A stretch of 64,000 bases of DNA, taken from Ideonella margarita (GTDB lineage: Bacteria > Pseudomonadota > Gammaproteobacteria > Burkholderiales > Burkholderiaceae_C). The notes under the pieces were generated by a model. That model was not told the origin of the DNA. It worked only from the letters and a program-made list of their open reading frames with translations, and made no database searches. Shown here piece by piece: positions 43,872 through 52,646 of this stretch (position 1 is its first letter; every line of letters starts with the position of its first letter). The position numbers and the translations under genes are program-made. The stretch covers positions 67,408 to 131,407 of the forward strand of contig NZ_JBBUTI010000013.1 in the NCBI RefSeq assembly GCF_038066635.1, read 5' to 3'.

Positions 43872-45815
43872 GTGACCCAAAAATCAAATTTGTATCGTCG
43901 AAGCAGCGGCATCTACGTCGTTCGCATCACTGTGCCTGAACGGCTGCGCCGGTTCGTTGGCAAAGGTGAAATTCACATCTCGACAGGCTCTCGAACGCCT
44001 GGCGTTGCCAAGGCGGTCGCTGCAGGAACCATGGCTCACTGGCGTCAGAGATTTCTGGCCTTGAGCGGTATCGAACGAATGGACATTGAACGTCTCAGCC
44101 TTGGCTCGCCACTTCTTGAGGGTGCTGGCTACCTCTCGCTTCCGGAAGCCGCGGAGGCAGCGGGGTTCACCGAGGAAGAGCTGCTCCGCAAGGGCTCTGA
44201 GGGCCGCCTGACGCTGCATGCCCGGCTGACCGCAGTTACCGGGCACGTGCTGCCGCAGTCAGCCCTTGAAGTCGAGCACGAAGGAGATCGAGAGGTCTTC
44301 GTTGTTCCTGCGTCGGGGCACATGCCGGTGAACGCGGTCGTTGTTCAACACACAGGCGTTCTGCGGGTTCGATCATGCGCAGAGATCGCGTCGGCGCTGC
44401 TTTCGCGAGCAACACCACAGTTGGTCTTGTTTGACCTTCCGACGCGCCCTGGCCATGTTTTCGCGCCGGATCGCCCCGTCGAACTTCGTCGCTCTTCAGT
44501 CGAGTTGGCAGTCGCCGAAGTTGAAGCCCTCCGTGTTGTGACGCTGGCCTCAGTCAAGCCAGAGCAGCTGTTGGAAGTCCAGCGCTTGAAGGAGGGAGCT
44601 GTTGCTGCCAGACGCGTACCGTCCGCCAAGGGAATGCGCGTCTCGGACGCGACTGAGCGCTACATGAGCGAGCGCTCGACTGGTTGCGCTGAAGACCGCA
44701 CCAGGCGTCTGCGCGATGCCTGCAACCTGTTCGCAGACCTCATGGGTGATCCATTGGTTTCTGCAGTGACGCGGGACATGTTGAGAACGTACCGGGACGA
44801 GTACCTCCCGAAGGTGCCAGCCAAGTTGCACCTCCTTCGTCACAAACATCCAGAGATCGCCGAATCAATCACCGCTGCAATTGAGGTTGTGGATTCGAAA
44901 TGGCCGCGCATCTCAGAGCTGGAACAACGAAAGCGGATGGGCTGGCTCGCCGGCCTCTTTGCCTGGCTGAGCAAAGAGAGGCTCATCGAGGCGGATCCTG
45001 CTGACGGCCTTGTTCAAGCGTCCGCTAATCAGGATGCTGGGCCAAAGAAGCGAAAGCACCGCAAGCAGGACAGCCGAGACGCTTTCACCGACGATGACTT
45101 GCACGCCATCTTTTCGGCAAGCTGGTTCAAGACCGGTCGAGGGCAAATTAATCTGGCCGGTACATACAGGGAGTTCATGCCCCTCTACTACTGGCTGCCA
45201 CTGCTCGGGCTACATACCGGCGCCCGTATCAACGAGCTGTGTCAGCTCAAACTCACCGACATCAAGCAGACCCCAGCTGGTGTCTGGTACATCGACATCA
45301 ACGACGGAGCTGATGATCAGTCGGTGAAAAACAGTAATTCGGTACGTAACGTGCCACTTCACCCCCTGTTGATTCAATTGGGTTTGATTGAGTGGCGTAC
45401 TGCGCTTCAGGGCAAGGGCTACGATCGGTTGTTCCCGGAGTTGAAGTACGACTCAACCAAAGGCTACTCCAAGGCTGCAGTTAAGTGGTTCAGCGCCTAC
45501 CTGGGCCGGCTGGGCTGGGAGCGTGACGGCAGAAAGACCTTTCATTCCTTCCGTCACACGTTTATCACTCGCGCGACCAACGACTTTGAAATTCCACCTA
45601 GCGTGGTTGTTCAGATCACAGGCCACGAGCGTGGAGTGGCGGGCGGCGTTCTGCCCTACATGAAGAATCAAGTCCCTGACGATGTATGCCCCGCGATTCA
45701 AAAGATGAACTTTGCGCTGGCCGAGATTTCAGGCTTTGATCAAGCTGCCGGATTGAAGGCCATTGAGCACGCGCTGAAGCGAAAGGCCGCAGCCCGTATC
45801 CCCGCAAGCAGGTGA
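43872..45815 (+). CDS. Tyrosine recombinase (site-specific integrase)
   Basis: A 647-residue phage-type integrase. The C-terminal catalytic domain keeps Arg452 (GARINELCQL), His558-x-x-Arg561 (HSFRHTF), His585 (TGHERG) and the nucleophile Tyr596 (VLPYMKN). The N-terminal ~270 residues are an unusually long arm: an arm-binding-like start (SNLYRRSSGIYVVRITVPERLR), then a segment EEELLRKGSEGRLTLHAR that resembles a helix-turn-helix. A core-binding domain with the usual SAM-like fold follows. GTG at 43872 has GGAG (43863-43866) 5 bases upstream; GTG at 43866 and TTG at 43803 are alternatives. Confidence 0.9.
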   Translation: MTQKSNLYRRSSGIYVVRITVPERLRRFVGKGEIHISTGSRTPGVAKAVAAGTMAHWRQRFLALSGIERMDIERLSLGSPLLEGAGYLSLPEAAEAAGFTEEELLRKGSEGRLTLHARLTAVTGHVLPQSALEVEHEGDREVFVVPASGHMPVNAVVVQHTGVLRVRSCAEIASALLSRATPQLVLFDLPTRPGHVFAPDRPVELRRSSVELAVAEVEALRVVTLASVKPEQLLEVQRLKEGAVAARRVPSAKGMRVSDATERYMSERSTGCAEDRTRRLRDACNLFADLMGDPLVSAVTRDMLRTYRDEYLPKVPAKLHLLRHKHPEIAESITAAIEVVDSKWPRISELEQRKRMGWLAGLFAWLSKERLIEADPADGLVQASANQDAGPKKRKHRKQDSRDAFTDDDLHAIFSASWFKTGRGQINLAGTYREFMPLYYWLPLLGLHTGARINELCQLKLTDIKQTPAGVWYIDINDGADDQSVKNSNSVRNVPLHPLLIQLGLIEWRTALQGKGYDRLFPELKYDSTKGYSKAAVKWFSAYLGRLGWERDGRKTFHSFRHTFITRATNDFEIPPSVVVQITGHERGVAGGVLPYMKNQVPDDVCPAIQKMNFALAEISGFDQAAGLKAIEHALKRKAAARIPASR

Positions 45816-46034
45816 TTCGATGAGCAGCGTGTGTCTCGGGTGCTCCAATTTGTCTCATCAACGTGCTTCAAGCTGTCGCGCGGTTACTGCTTAACGGTCC
45901 ATGTTGGGGGCGTCATTGCCAGCATGCAAGAACTACTTCAATTTCGGGAGGTGTTCTTGTCATCTTTTGAGGGCTTAAACTAGGCTTCATTGGGCATCGC
46001 CGGTCGTTCTTGACCGCCCCAACTGGGAGCAGCA

Positions 46035-47795
46035 ATGGCGCTGACTAGTGAGCAGGAATCCGCGGTAGAGCTATTCAAGTATGCGAAGTCGCTGAAGATC
46101 AGCGCCTTCGCCGGCGCTGGTAAGACGACTACGCTCACAGAGATCGGCAAGTCGACTACAAAGTCCGGTGTCTACCTAGCGTTCAATCGCAGCATTGCCT
46201 TGGAGGCGGGTTCTAGGTTTCCAAAGACCGTCGATTGCCGCACCACGCATTCGTTGGCGCTACGCTCATTACCTCCTCAGTTTCGCAACAATCAAGCCAA
46301 GCTCTTCGACGCCTTGCAGGGCAATCGAGTTGCCCAGCTGTTGAATCTTGAGGAAATTTATGTTGCTGATGTTCTGCTGACGCCGAGAACTCTCGGATAC
46401 CTCACAGCGCGAACAGTCCAGCGGTTTTGTCAAAGCGAAAGTGACGAAATTACGCGCCGACACGTCCCGATGACTGGGAAGTTGGAAAAGATGAGCGCCA
46501 ATGATGCGAAAGTCTTTTCGACTTACGTCACTCGTATGGCTCGGCATTTGTGGGGCCGCATGAGCGATGCGAATGACGTTGCGCCCTTGGGGCATGATGG
46601 CTACCTTAAGCTTTGGTCTCTCAGCCGGCCTGAATTGCACTACGACTACATTCTGCTTGACGAGGCACAGGATACGAACGGGGCGGTTTTATCAGTCTTG
46701 AAATCTCAGCAGGCACAATTGACGCTTGTGGGGGATCGTCATCAGCAGATATATGCTTGGCGTGGTGCCGTAAACGCCATGGCGAACATTGAAACTGAGG
46801 CTGAGTCCGCATTGACGCAGTCCTTCCGGTTTGGTCCAGAAATTGCGCGAGTTGCCAATCAGATTTTGGCCGACCTCGAGGAGCCGCTGGCACTGCGGGG
46901 GAATCCCGCAATTCAAAGTTCTGTCGCCACGAGCGGCAGCGCCAGGGCGGTCCTCTGCCGAACCAACGTTGGCGTCATTGAAGTGGTTCTGAACGCTCTT
47001 GACCAGTACATGCGGCCGTATGTGATTGGCGGCGTAGGGGACTTGATTCGCATGCTGGAGGATGTGACGCGTCTCAAGTCTTTTCAACCTGCTGACACTC
47101 CGGACCTCTTTGGATTCCAAAGTTGGGACGAGGTTGTGACCTTTAGCCAATCGGAGGATGGCGAGTCCTTGAGAACGTTTGTGAAGATCGTCAACCAGAA
47201 GGGCGAGGTCAACCTAATCAAGGCGTTGCAGTCCGTTGCTGAATCCGAGTCGGATGCTGCCCTTGTGGTTACTACGGGGCACAAAGCCAAGGGCCGTGAA
47301 TGGGCCTCGGTTGAGTTGTACTCTGATTTCAAGCCCGCCAAGTTCTCTGTCAAGGGCTCGCCGAAAATGGTCGTTGATGCCGAGGCCGCTCGGCTTCTTT
47401 ACGTAGCCTGTACGCGACCGAAGCAAATGTTGATAGTTCCATCTGCGATGGCGCGGGCTTGGGCTGTACCGGAGGCCGAGCCCAGCGTGAGGGCGCGCGC
47501 GAAGCCCGCCAGCGATCCTCAAGAAGCTTCTGCTCGGCACCAGTCGACATACACGGCACCCAAACCACCAAAGCCGGAAGTGCCTTCGATCGCGAAGACG
47601 GCTCGAAAGAGTGGTGACACCCGCAATCCCGCTCACTCGGGCGGCGGCTCAGGGTCTGCCGATCCAACAACCACACGGGCGGCGAATTCCTCCAAAGAGC
47701 AGCCTAAGCCGCATTCGACAGCCCAAAGAGTGAGGCCCAAAGGGGATGCTCCAAGCTTGATGGAGTCAATATTTAAGGCCTTTTTCGGCAGGTAA
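46035..47795 (+). CDS. UvrD/Rep-like superfamily 1 helicase
   Basis: A 586-residue SF1A helicase: Walker A AGAGKTTT (Lys30), Walker B LLDEAQD, motif III GDRHQQIYAWRGA, motif V VTTGHKAKGREW and motif VI LLYVACTRPK. It is shorter than UvrD (~720), with reduced 1B/2B insertions. The last ~100 residues are Pro/Ser/Lys-rich and look disordered. GGGAG precedes the ATG. It stands alone between integrase and hsdR; the RecB-like or OLD-type nuclease partners of known helicase-based defence systems (for example GajA for GajB) are not adjacent. Role in defence is inferred from location only. Confidence 0.85.
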   Translation: MALTSEQESAVELFKYAKSLKISAFAGAGKTTTLTEIGKSTTKSGVYLAFNRSIALEAGSRFPKTVDCRTTHSLALRSLPPQFRNNQAKLFDALQGNRVAQLLNLEEIYVADVLLTPRTLGYLTARTVQRFCQSESDEITRRHVPMTGKLEKMSANDAKVFSTYVTRMARHLWGRMSDANDVAPLGHDGYLKLWSLSRPELHYDYILLDEAQDTNGAVLSVLKSQQAQLTLVGDRHQQIYAWRGAVNAMANIETEAESALTQSFRFGPEIARVANQILADLEEPLALRGNPAIQSSVATSGSARAVLCRTNVGVIEVVLNALDQYMRPYVIGGVGDLIRMLEDVTRLKSFQPADTPDLFGFQSWDEVVTFSQSEDGESLRTFVKIVNQKGEVNLIKALQSVAESESDAALVVTTGHKAKGREWASVELYSDFKPAKFSVKGSPKMVVDAEAARLLYVACTRPKQMLIVPSAMARAWAVPEAEPSVRARAKPASDPQEASARHQSTYTAPKPPKPEVPSIAKTARKSGDTRNPAHSGGGSGSADPTTTRAANSSKEQPKPHSTAQRVRPKGDAPSLMESIFKAFFGR

Positions 47796-48100
47796 GCACA
47801 TGGCTTGCAGGAGCTTGGACGTGCTTCGAGCCTCGATCGTCGGCATGCCTGATGTTGGCGGTTCGTTGAGAAGCAGCACTTGGCCGATGTCCACAACCTG
47901 GCTTGCCGTGATTCTGCGTTCGCAGAGTTCGCTCAACTGGGCGGGGCGGACGCGCTTTTCATTCGAACGGCATTCGATTTCGTTGTCCCGCCCACGTTGG
48001 TGGCAAACTAGCCTGAAACACATACTGACCGGACCCAGTCAGCTTCATCAGGGGTCACGGTTGGTTCAAACAGTGCGGCAGCCATTGCCGTTCAGGGGCG
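47796..48100. other. 305-base gap before hsdR
   Basis: No convincing gene. A plus-strand frame open through 47800-48255 runs into hsdR out of frame and has no family features; a minus-strand frame of 85 codons (47766-48023) also lacks support. A weak palindrome CTGAC/GTCAG sits at 48025-48042. The stretch may hold the hsdR promoter or the remains of a lost gene. Confidence 0.5.
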
Positions 48101-50497
48101 GTGCAGTTGAACAAGAATTCGCTGAGCGAGCGCGACATCATTACGAAGTTGATCATCCCCGCGCTGCAGGCAGCGGGGTGGGATGTTCAACGGCAGGTGC
48201 GCGAAGAGGTCACCTTCACCAAAGGGCGGGTGATCGTGCGTGGTCGCCTGCATAGTCGCGGCAAAGCACGCAGGGCTGACATTGTTCTGTATCACCAAGC
48301 GAACCTCCCGCTGGCCGTCATCGAAGCCAAGGGCGACAAGCACGGCTCGGGTGTGGGGATGCAGCAGGCTCTTGACTATGCCGAGGCGCTCGATGCACCT
48401 TTCGTCTTCACGAGCAACGGCGATGGCTTCGTCTTTCATGATCGAAGCGGTACCGGTGAGAAGCTTGAAACAAACCTGACGCTTGAGCAGTTTCCAAGTC
48501 CGTCCGAGCTTTGGCAGCGGTACTGTGTATGGCGGCAGCTCGACGAGCCGGCTATCGAGAAGGCGCTAGTTCCGTACTTTCACGATGGCTCCAATCGGAC
48601 GCCGCACTATTACCAAGTCAATGCCGTAAACCGCACCGTTGAGGCGGTGGCCCGGGGCCAGAAGCGCCTACTGTTGGTGATGGCGACCGGTACCGGCAAG
48701 ACATACACAGCGTTTCAGATCATCTGGCGCTTGTGGAAGAGCCGCCAAGCCAAGCGCATCTTGTTCCTTGCAGACCGAAACATCTTGGTGGATCAAACCA
48801 AGAACAACGACTTCAAGCCGTTCGGTGCGGCAATGACAAAGATCACCGGGCGAAAGATCGACACCAGCTACGAGATCTACCTATCCCTCTACCAAGCGGT
48901 CAGTGGGGCCGAGGAAGAGAGGAACATCTACAAGCAGTTCTCGCCAGACTTCTTTGACTTGATTGTGGTCGACGAGTGTCATCGCGGCAGCGCTGCCGAC
49001 GATTCGGCTTGGCGCGACATCCTGGAGTACTTCAGTAGTGCCACCCAGATCGGCTTGACCGCGACGCCCAAAGAGACCAAGGACGTTTCCAGTACGTTTT
49101 ATTTTGGCGAGCCGGTCTACACCTATAGCCTGCGCCAAGGCATTGAAGACGGCTTCCTTGCCCCCTACAAGGTTGTTCGAATCGACTTTGATCGAGACCT
49201 CCAAGGTTGGCGGCCTCCGAAGGGGATGCTCGACAAGTTGGGGCAGCCTATCGAGGACCGCATTTACAACCTCAAGGACATGGATCGAAATCTGGTGCTC
49301 GAAATGAGGACCCAGGCGGTTGCGGTCAAGGTGACCGAGTTCTTGAAGGCGAGCGATCCGTTCCAGAAGACGATCATCTTCTGCGATGACATTGACCACG
49401 CAGAGCGCATGCGCCAAGCCTTGGTCAACCTCAACCCCGACCGGGTACGGGAGAACCGCAAGTACGTCATGCGTATTACTGGCGACGATCAAGAGGGCAA
49501 GGCCGAACTCGACAACTTCATCAACCCTGAGGTCCGCTATCCGGTCATTGCCACGACCAGCAAATTGATGACAACCGGGGTTGATGCGCAGACGTGCAAG
49601 CTGATCGTGCTTGATCAACACATCGGTTCCATGACCGAGTTTAAGCAGATCATCGGCCGAGGTACTCGCATCAACGCAGACTACGGCAAGTTCTGGTTCA
49701 CGATCATGGACTTCAAGAAGGCTACGGAGCTGTTCGCAGACCCCGCGTTTGATGGTGAACCAGTTCAGGTCTACAAGCCCAAGGCTGATGAGTCGCCGGT
49801 ACCCCCGGACGAAGAGCCGCCGACCATTGGAGATCCGGGAATGCCGCGGTCGCCATCAGATGTAGATGAAGAGGGCGAGAGTGAGGAACCTGGCGGCGGC
49901 GGAGGCGGGGGCCGAGGTGAAGGCCGCACAAAGTACGTTGTTGGAAACAATGTGACCGTGACGATTGTTGCCGAGCGGGTTCAGTACTACGGTGCCGATG
50001 GCGGATTGATCACCGAGTCGCTGCGCGATTACACGAGACACTGTGTCGGGAAGCAGTTCACATCAATGGATGCCTTCTTGCGCCGCTGGAACAGTGCGGA
50101 GCAGAAGAAGGTTGTCATCGATGAGTTGGCTGCGCAGGGCGTGCTCTGGGAAGCCCTGCAGGAGGATGTCGAGAAGAAGCTGGGCAAGCCTCTGGATGCC
50201 TTCGACTTGATTTGCCACGTTGCGTTTGATCAACCGCCACTGTCCCGACGCGAGCGGGCTGACAGCGTCAAGAAGCGCAACTACTTTGCCAAATACCAAG
50301 GCGCAGCGCGTCAGGTGTTGGAGGCATTGCTGGATCGATATGCCGATGCTGGTGTCGAGCCGATCGAAGACATGAAGATTCTGCAGCTGCCTCCTTTCAA
50401 CCAACTCGGGGCACCAATCGAATTGGTTAACTCATTCGGTGGGAAGACCGCCTACAAGCAGGCGCTGCATGAACTGGAGCAAGCCCTCTACGGCTGA
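48101..50497 (+). CDS. hsdR: Type I restriction enzyme, R (endonuclease/translocase) subunit
   Basis: A 798-residue EcoEI-like HsdR, the ATP-driven DNA translocase that cuts DNA away from unmethylated sites. The nuclease domain shows the PD-(D/E)XK residues Asp60 (RADIVL) and Glu75-x-Lys77 (VIEAKG). The SF2 motor has Walker A MATGTGKT (residues 194-201), DECH at 291-294, TATP and QIIGRGTR. An acidic Gly-rich linker (GESEEPGGGGGGG) precedes the C-terminal EcoEI_R_C domain that docks on the methylase. The start is GTG 48101 after AGGGG; TTG at 48107 is possible. Unusually, hsdM and hsdS are separated from it by a nuclease gene. Confidence 0.95.
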   Translation: MQLNKNSLSERDIITKLIIPALQAAGWDVQRQVREEVTFTKGRVIVRGRLHSRGKARRADIVLYHQANLPLAVIEAKGDKHGSGVGMQQALDYAEALDAPFVFTSNGDGFVFHDRSGTGEKLETNLTLEQFPSPSELWQRYCVWRQLDEPAIEKALVPYFHDGSNRTPHYYQVNAVNRTVEAVARGQKRLLLVMATGTGKTYTAFQIIWRLWKSRQAKRILFLADRNILVDQTKNNDFKPFGAAMTKITGRKIDTSYEIYLSLYQAVSGAEEERNIYKQFSPDFFDLIVVDECHRGSAADDSAWRDILEYFSSATQIGLTATPKETKDVSSTFYFGEPVYTYSLRQGIEDGFLAPYKVVRIDFDRDLQGWRPPKGMLDKLGQPIEDRIYNLKDMDRNLVLEMRTQAVAVKVTEFLKASDPFQKTIIFCDDIDHAERMRQALVNLNPDRVRENRKYVMRITGDDQEGKAELDNFINPEVRYPVIATTSKLMTTGVDAQTCKLIVLDQHIGSMTEFKQIIGRGTRINADYGKFWFTIMDFKKATELFADPAFDGEPVQVYKPKADESPVPPDEEPPTIGDPGMPRSPSDVDEEGESEEPGGGGGGGRGEGRTKYVVGNNVTVTIVAERVQYYGADGGLITESLRDYTRHCVGKQFTSMDAFLRRWNSAEQKKVVIDELAAQGVLWEALQEDVEKKLGKPLDAFDLICHVAFDQPPLSRRERADSVKKRNYFAKYQGAARQVLEALLDRYADAGVEPIEDMKILQLPPFNQLGAPIELVNSFGGKTAYKQALHELEQALYG

Positions 50498-50559
50498 CCG
50501 TGCTCTGCGTCGAGGGCCGAGAGGAATGGCCCCAACGTTCGATCTGAAAAACTAGAAGT

Positions 50560-52566
50560 ATGCGAATCAAGTTCATTGGCGCGGCGGGTGGCTCGGTCAC
50601 CGGTTCATGTACCCACTTTCACTATCCGCGCACCGGGATCAGGTTTCTGGTTGACTGCGGTTTCGTTCAAGGCGAAGGCGACTTCGAGGCCGCGAATACG
50701 GCTCCATTGACCTTTGATGCAAGCCAGCTCGAATTCGTCCTGCTGACCCACGCCCACCTTGACCACTGTGGCCTCTTGCCCAAGCTGTACAGGCACGGTT
50801 TTTCAGGCGACGTGATTTGTACTGCGGCTACTGCTGAACTTGCCCGGTTGAATTTGCTGGATAGCGCCAGCCATCCGAGCAGCTTGTTCACCAAGGACGA
50901 GGTCAATCGGGTGCGCTTCAAGCCCATTGAGGATCAGCCCAGCACCTCCCAGGCCGCGATGTTTCCTGTCCGGAAGGACCTGTTCGTCAGTTTCCGGCGA
51001 ACGGCGCATATCGTTGGCGCTTGCTCGGTCACTTTGGGTTGGCTGGACGACCAAGGCGGTCGTCAGTACACGGTGATGAGTGGTGACCTCGGCAACAACA
51101 TTCGAGAGAACCTCTATCAACCGTTGCTGGGTCACCGTCGCAGCGTCTTTGGATACCCTGGTGCAATCGTCGTTGAGTCCACCTATGGGGACAGGCCGCG
51201 TCCGGCTGCGTTCAAGAGTTTCGACGCACGAATTGAAGCGCTGAGGGAGCTGTTGCAGCGGGAGCTGTTCGACAAAAAGTCGACGTTGCTGATTCCAGCT
51301 TTTGCGTTGCAACGGACCCAAGAGGTGTTGGTTGATTTGGTGGTCGTTCTCAAGCGGCACTTCGCTGACATTGAGTCGTCGACATCACCCTACCTTGCCC
51401 CGAATCGGCTGTATGACGACTTCTCAGATGGGCGATGGAACAAGGGCGCCCATGCCGCGATCACTCGTGCCATCAGCGACCTTCCGGAGGAAGAGCAGGT
51501 GCTATGGGCGGATCTGGACATGCCCAGCGGGGACAAGCAGTACCCTTACACACTGAAGCCCGACAGCCCGAGAACCTTCGCCGAGCTTCGTGCACTTGTT
51601 GAGAACAATCGTGTCCACCGGCCAGTTGATGTCTATCTTGACTCCCGAATGGCGCGATCCATGGGGGCCGTCATCCGGAAGGAACTCCTGCGGCGCAGCG
51701 CGCACAACAGTGACGAGTTTGCTCACCGTAATCCCGAGCTGAATGATCGGCTGGACGCTCCCAGTGAGGAAGACTTTGAACGCTTGCTGGAGAGCCTGCT
51801 GCCGGATGCAGTTGGACAGGCACCAGTGATAGAGATTGGCCCACACACCATTCGCTACGTCACTGACTTGGAGATCCCCACCCGGGTGGAGTGCGAACAC
51901 CGCGGCGTCATCGTCATCACCGGCGGTGGCATGTGCGACGGTGGTCCTGTTGTGGGTCACCTGGAGTCGTTGTCGACACAGAAGCGGGAAGTCGTGTTGG
52001 TTCAGACGGGGTTCATGCCGCGTTATTCCTTGGGCGGACGGCTCATCGAGATTGCTGCGGGCAACGAACCGGATGGCAAGAAGGTCAATACGACTATCTC
52101 GATTGGATCAAAGGTCGATGTTCCAAGCTCGTTGATCAACCTCCGTACGGTCAACCTCAGCGCCTACTACTCGGGCCATGCTGACCAAGAGGGCTTGCTG
52201 GATTTCATTTTCGAGACGGATGGCCGGAAGCAGCAGGATGCCGCTGCAACGCCAGCAACGGTCTTCATCAATCACGGCACTGATGCTGCCCGGCAAGCGC
52301 TGAAAGCTGCCATCGAGGCGAGGTCGGCTCGATCGCTCCCTGAGGATCGAGTTGTCAAGAACGTTGAGCTACCCGCAGCAGGTCAGAAGGCGTATGACCT
52401 TCAGACCGCCACCTGGGTCGACGACGAGGTGCCTCAAACAGTTGAGCAGCTTCTTTCGGCACTACTGCGTGAGCAGATCAAGACCAACGAATTGCTGCGG
52501 CAGATGGTGCAGAGCCGTTCCCGGCCGCCCGCAACACCTTACGCAGGCAAGAAGAAAAAGACCTGA
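50560..52566 (+). CDS. MBL-fold beta-CASP nuclease inside the type I RM operon
   Basis: A 668-residue metallo-beta-lactamase-fold protein of the beta-CASP/RNase J-CPSF73 type. The zinc motif is HAHLDH (residues 64-69), then SGDLG, a beta-CASP region with DSRMAR and a GGGMCDGGPV loop, and the C-terminal motif YSGHAD that marks the RNA/DNA-metabolism (RMMBL) segment. It ends in a basic tail (GKKKKT). Such enzymes process RNA or DNA ends. It lies 62 bases after hsdR and about 80 bases before hsdM, same strand, and must be co-transcribed. Two insertions relative to bacterial RNase J and the absence of its C-terminal domain are notable. Substrate and role are unknown. Confidence 0.88.
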   Translation: MRIKFIGAAGGSVTGSCTHFHYPRTGIRFLVDCGFVQGEGDFEAANTAPLTFDASQLEFVLLTHAHLDHCGLLPKLYRHGFSGDVICTAATAELARLNLLDSASHPSSLFTKDEVNRVRFKPIEDQPSTSQAAMFPVRKDLFVSFRRTAHIVGACSVTLGWLDDQGGRQYTVMSGDLGNNIRENLYQPLLGHRRSVFGYPGAIVVESTYGDRPRPAAFKSFDARIEALRELLQRELFDKKSTLLIPAFALQRTQEVLVDLVVVLKRHFADIESSTSPYLAPNRLYDDFSDGRWNKGAHAAITRAISDLPEEEQVLWADLDMPSGDKQYPYTLKPDSPRTFAELRALVENNRVHRPVDVYLDSRMARSMGAVIRKELLRRSAHNSDEFAHRNPELNDRLDAPSEEDFERLLESLLPDAVGQAPVIEIGPHTIRYVTDLEIPTRVECEHRGVIVITGGGMCDGGPVVGHLESLSTQKREVVLVQTGFMPRYSLGGRLIEIAAGNEPDGKKVNTTISIGSKVDVPSSLINLRTVNLSAYYSGHADQEGLLDFIFETDGRKQQDAAATPATVFINHGTDAARQALKAAIEARSARSLPEDRVVKNVELPAAGQKAYDLQTATWVDDEVPQTVEQLLSALLREQIKTNELLRQMVQSRSRPPATPYAGKKKKT

Positions 52567-52646
52567 TTGGTTGCGGCGCCCCCGCAGTCAACAATTGAGT
52601 GAATTCAGTGCCCGTTGAATGGCACGACAAACCTGGTCCCCAAAGC

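Noticed and set aside
46035..47795. Gabija system (GajB-type helicase)
   Set aside because: The helicase motifs fit broadly, but no OLD-family GajA gene is adjacent.
47800..48255. 151-codon plus-strand frame before and into hsdR
   Set aside because: It overlaps the conserved hsdR start out of frame by ~155 bases and shows no recognisable domain.
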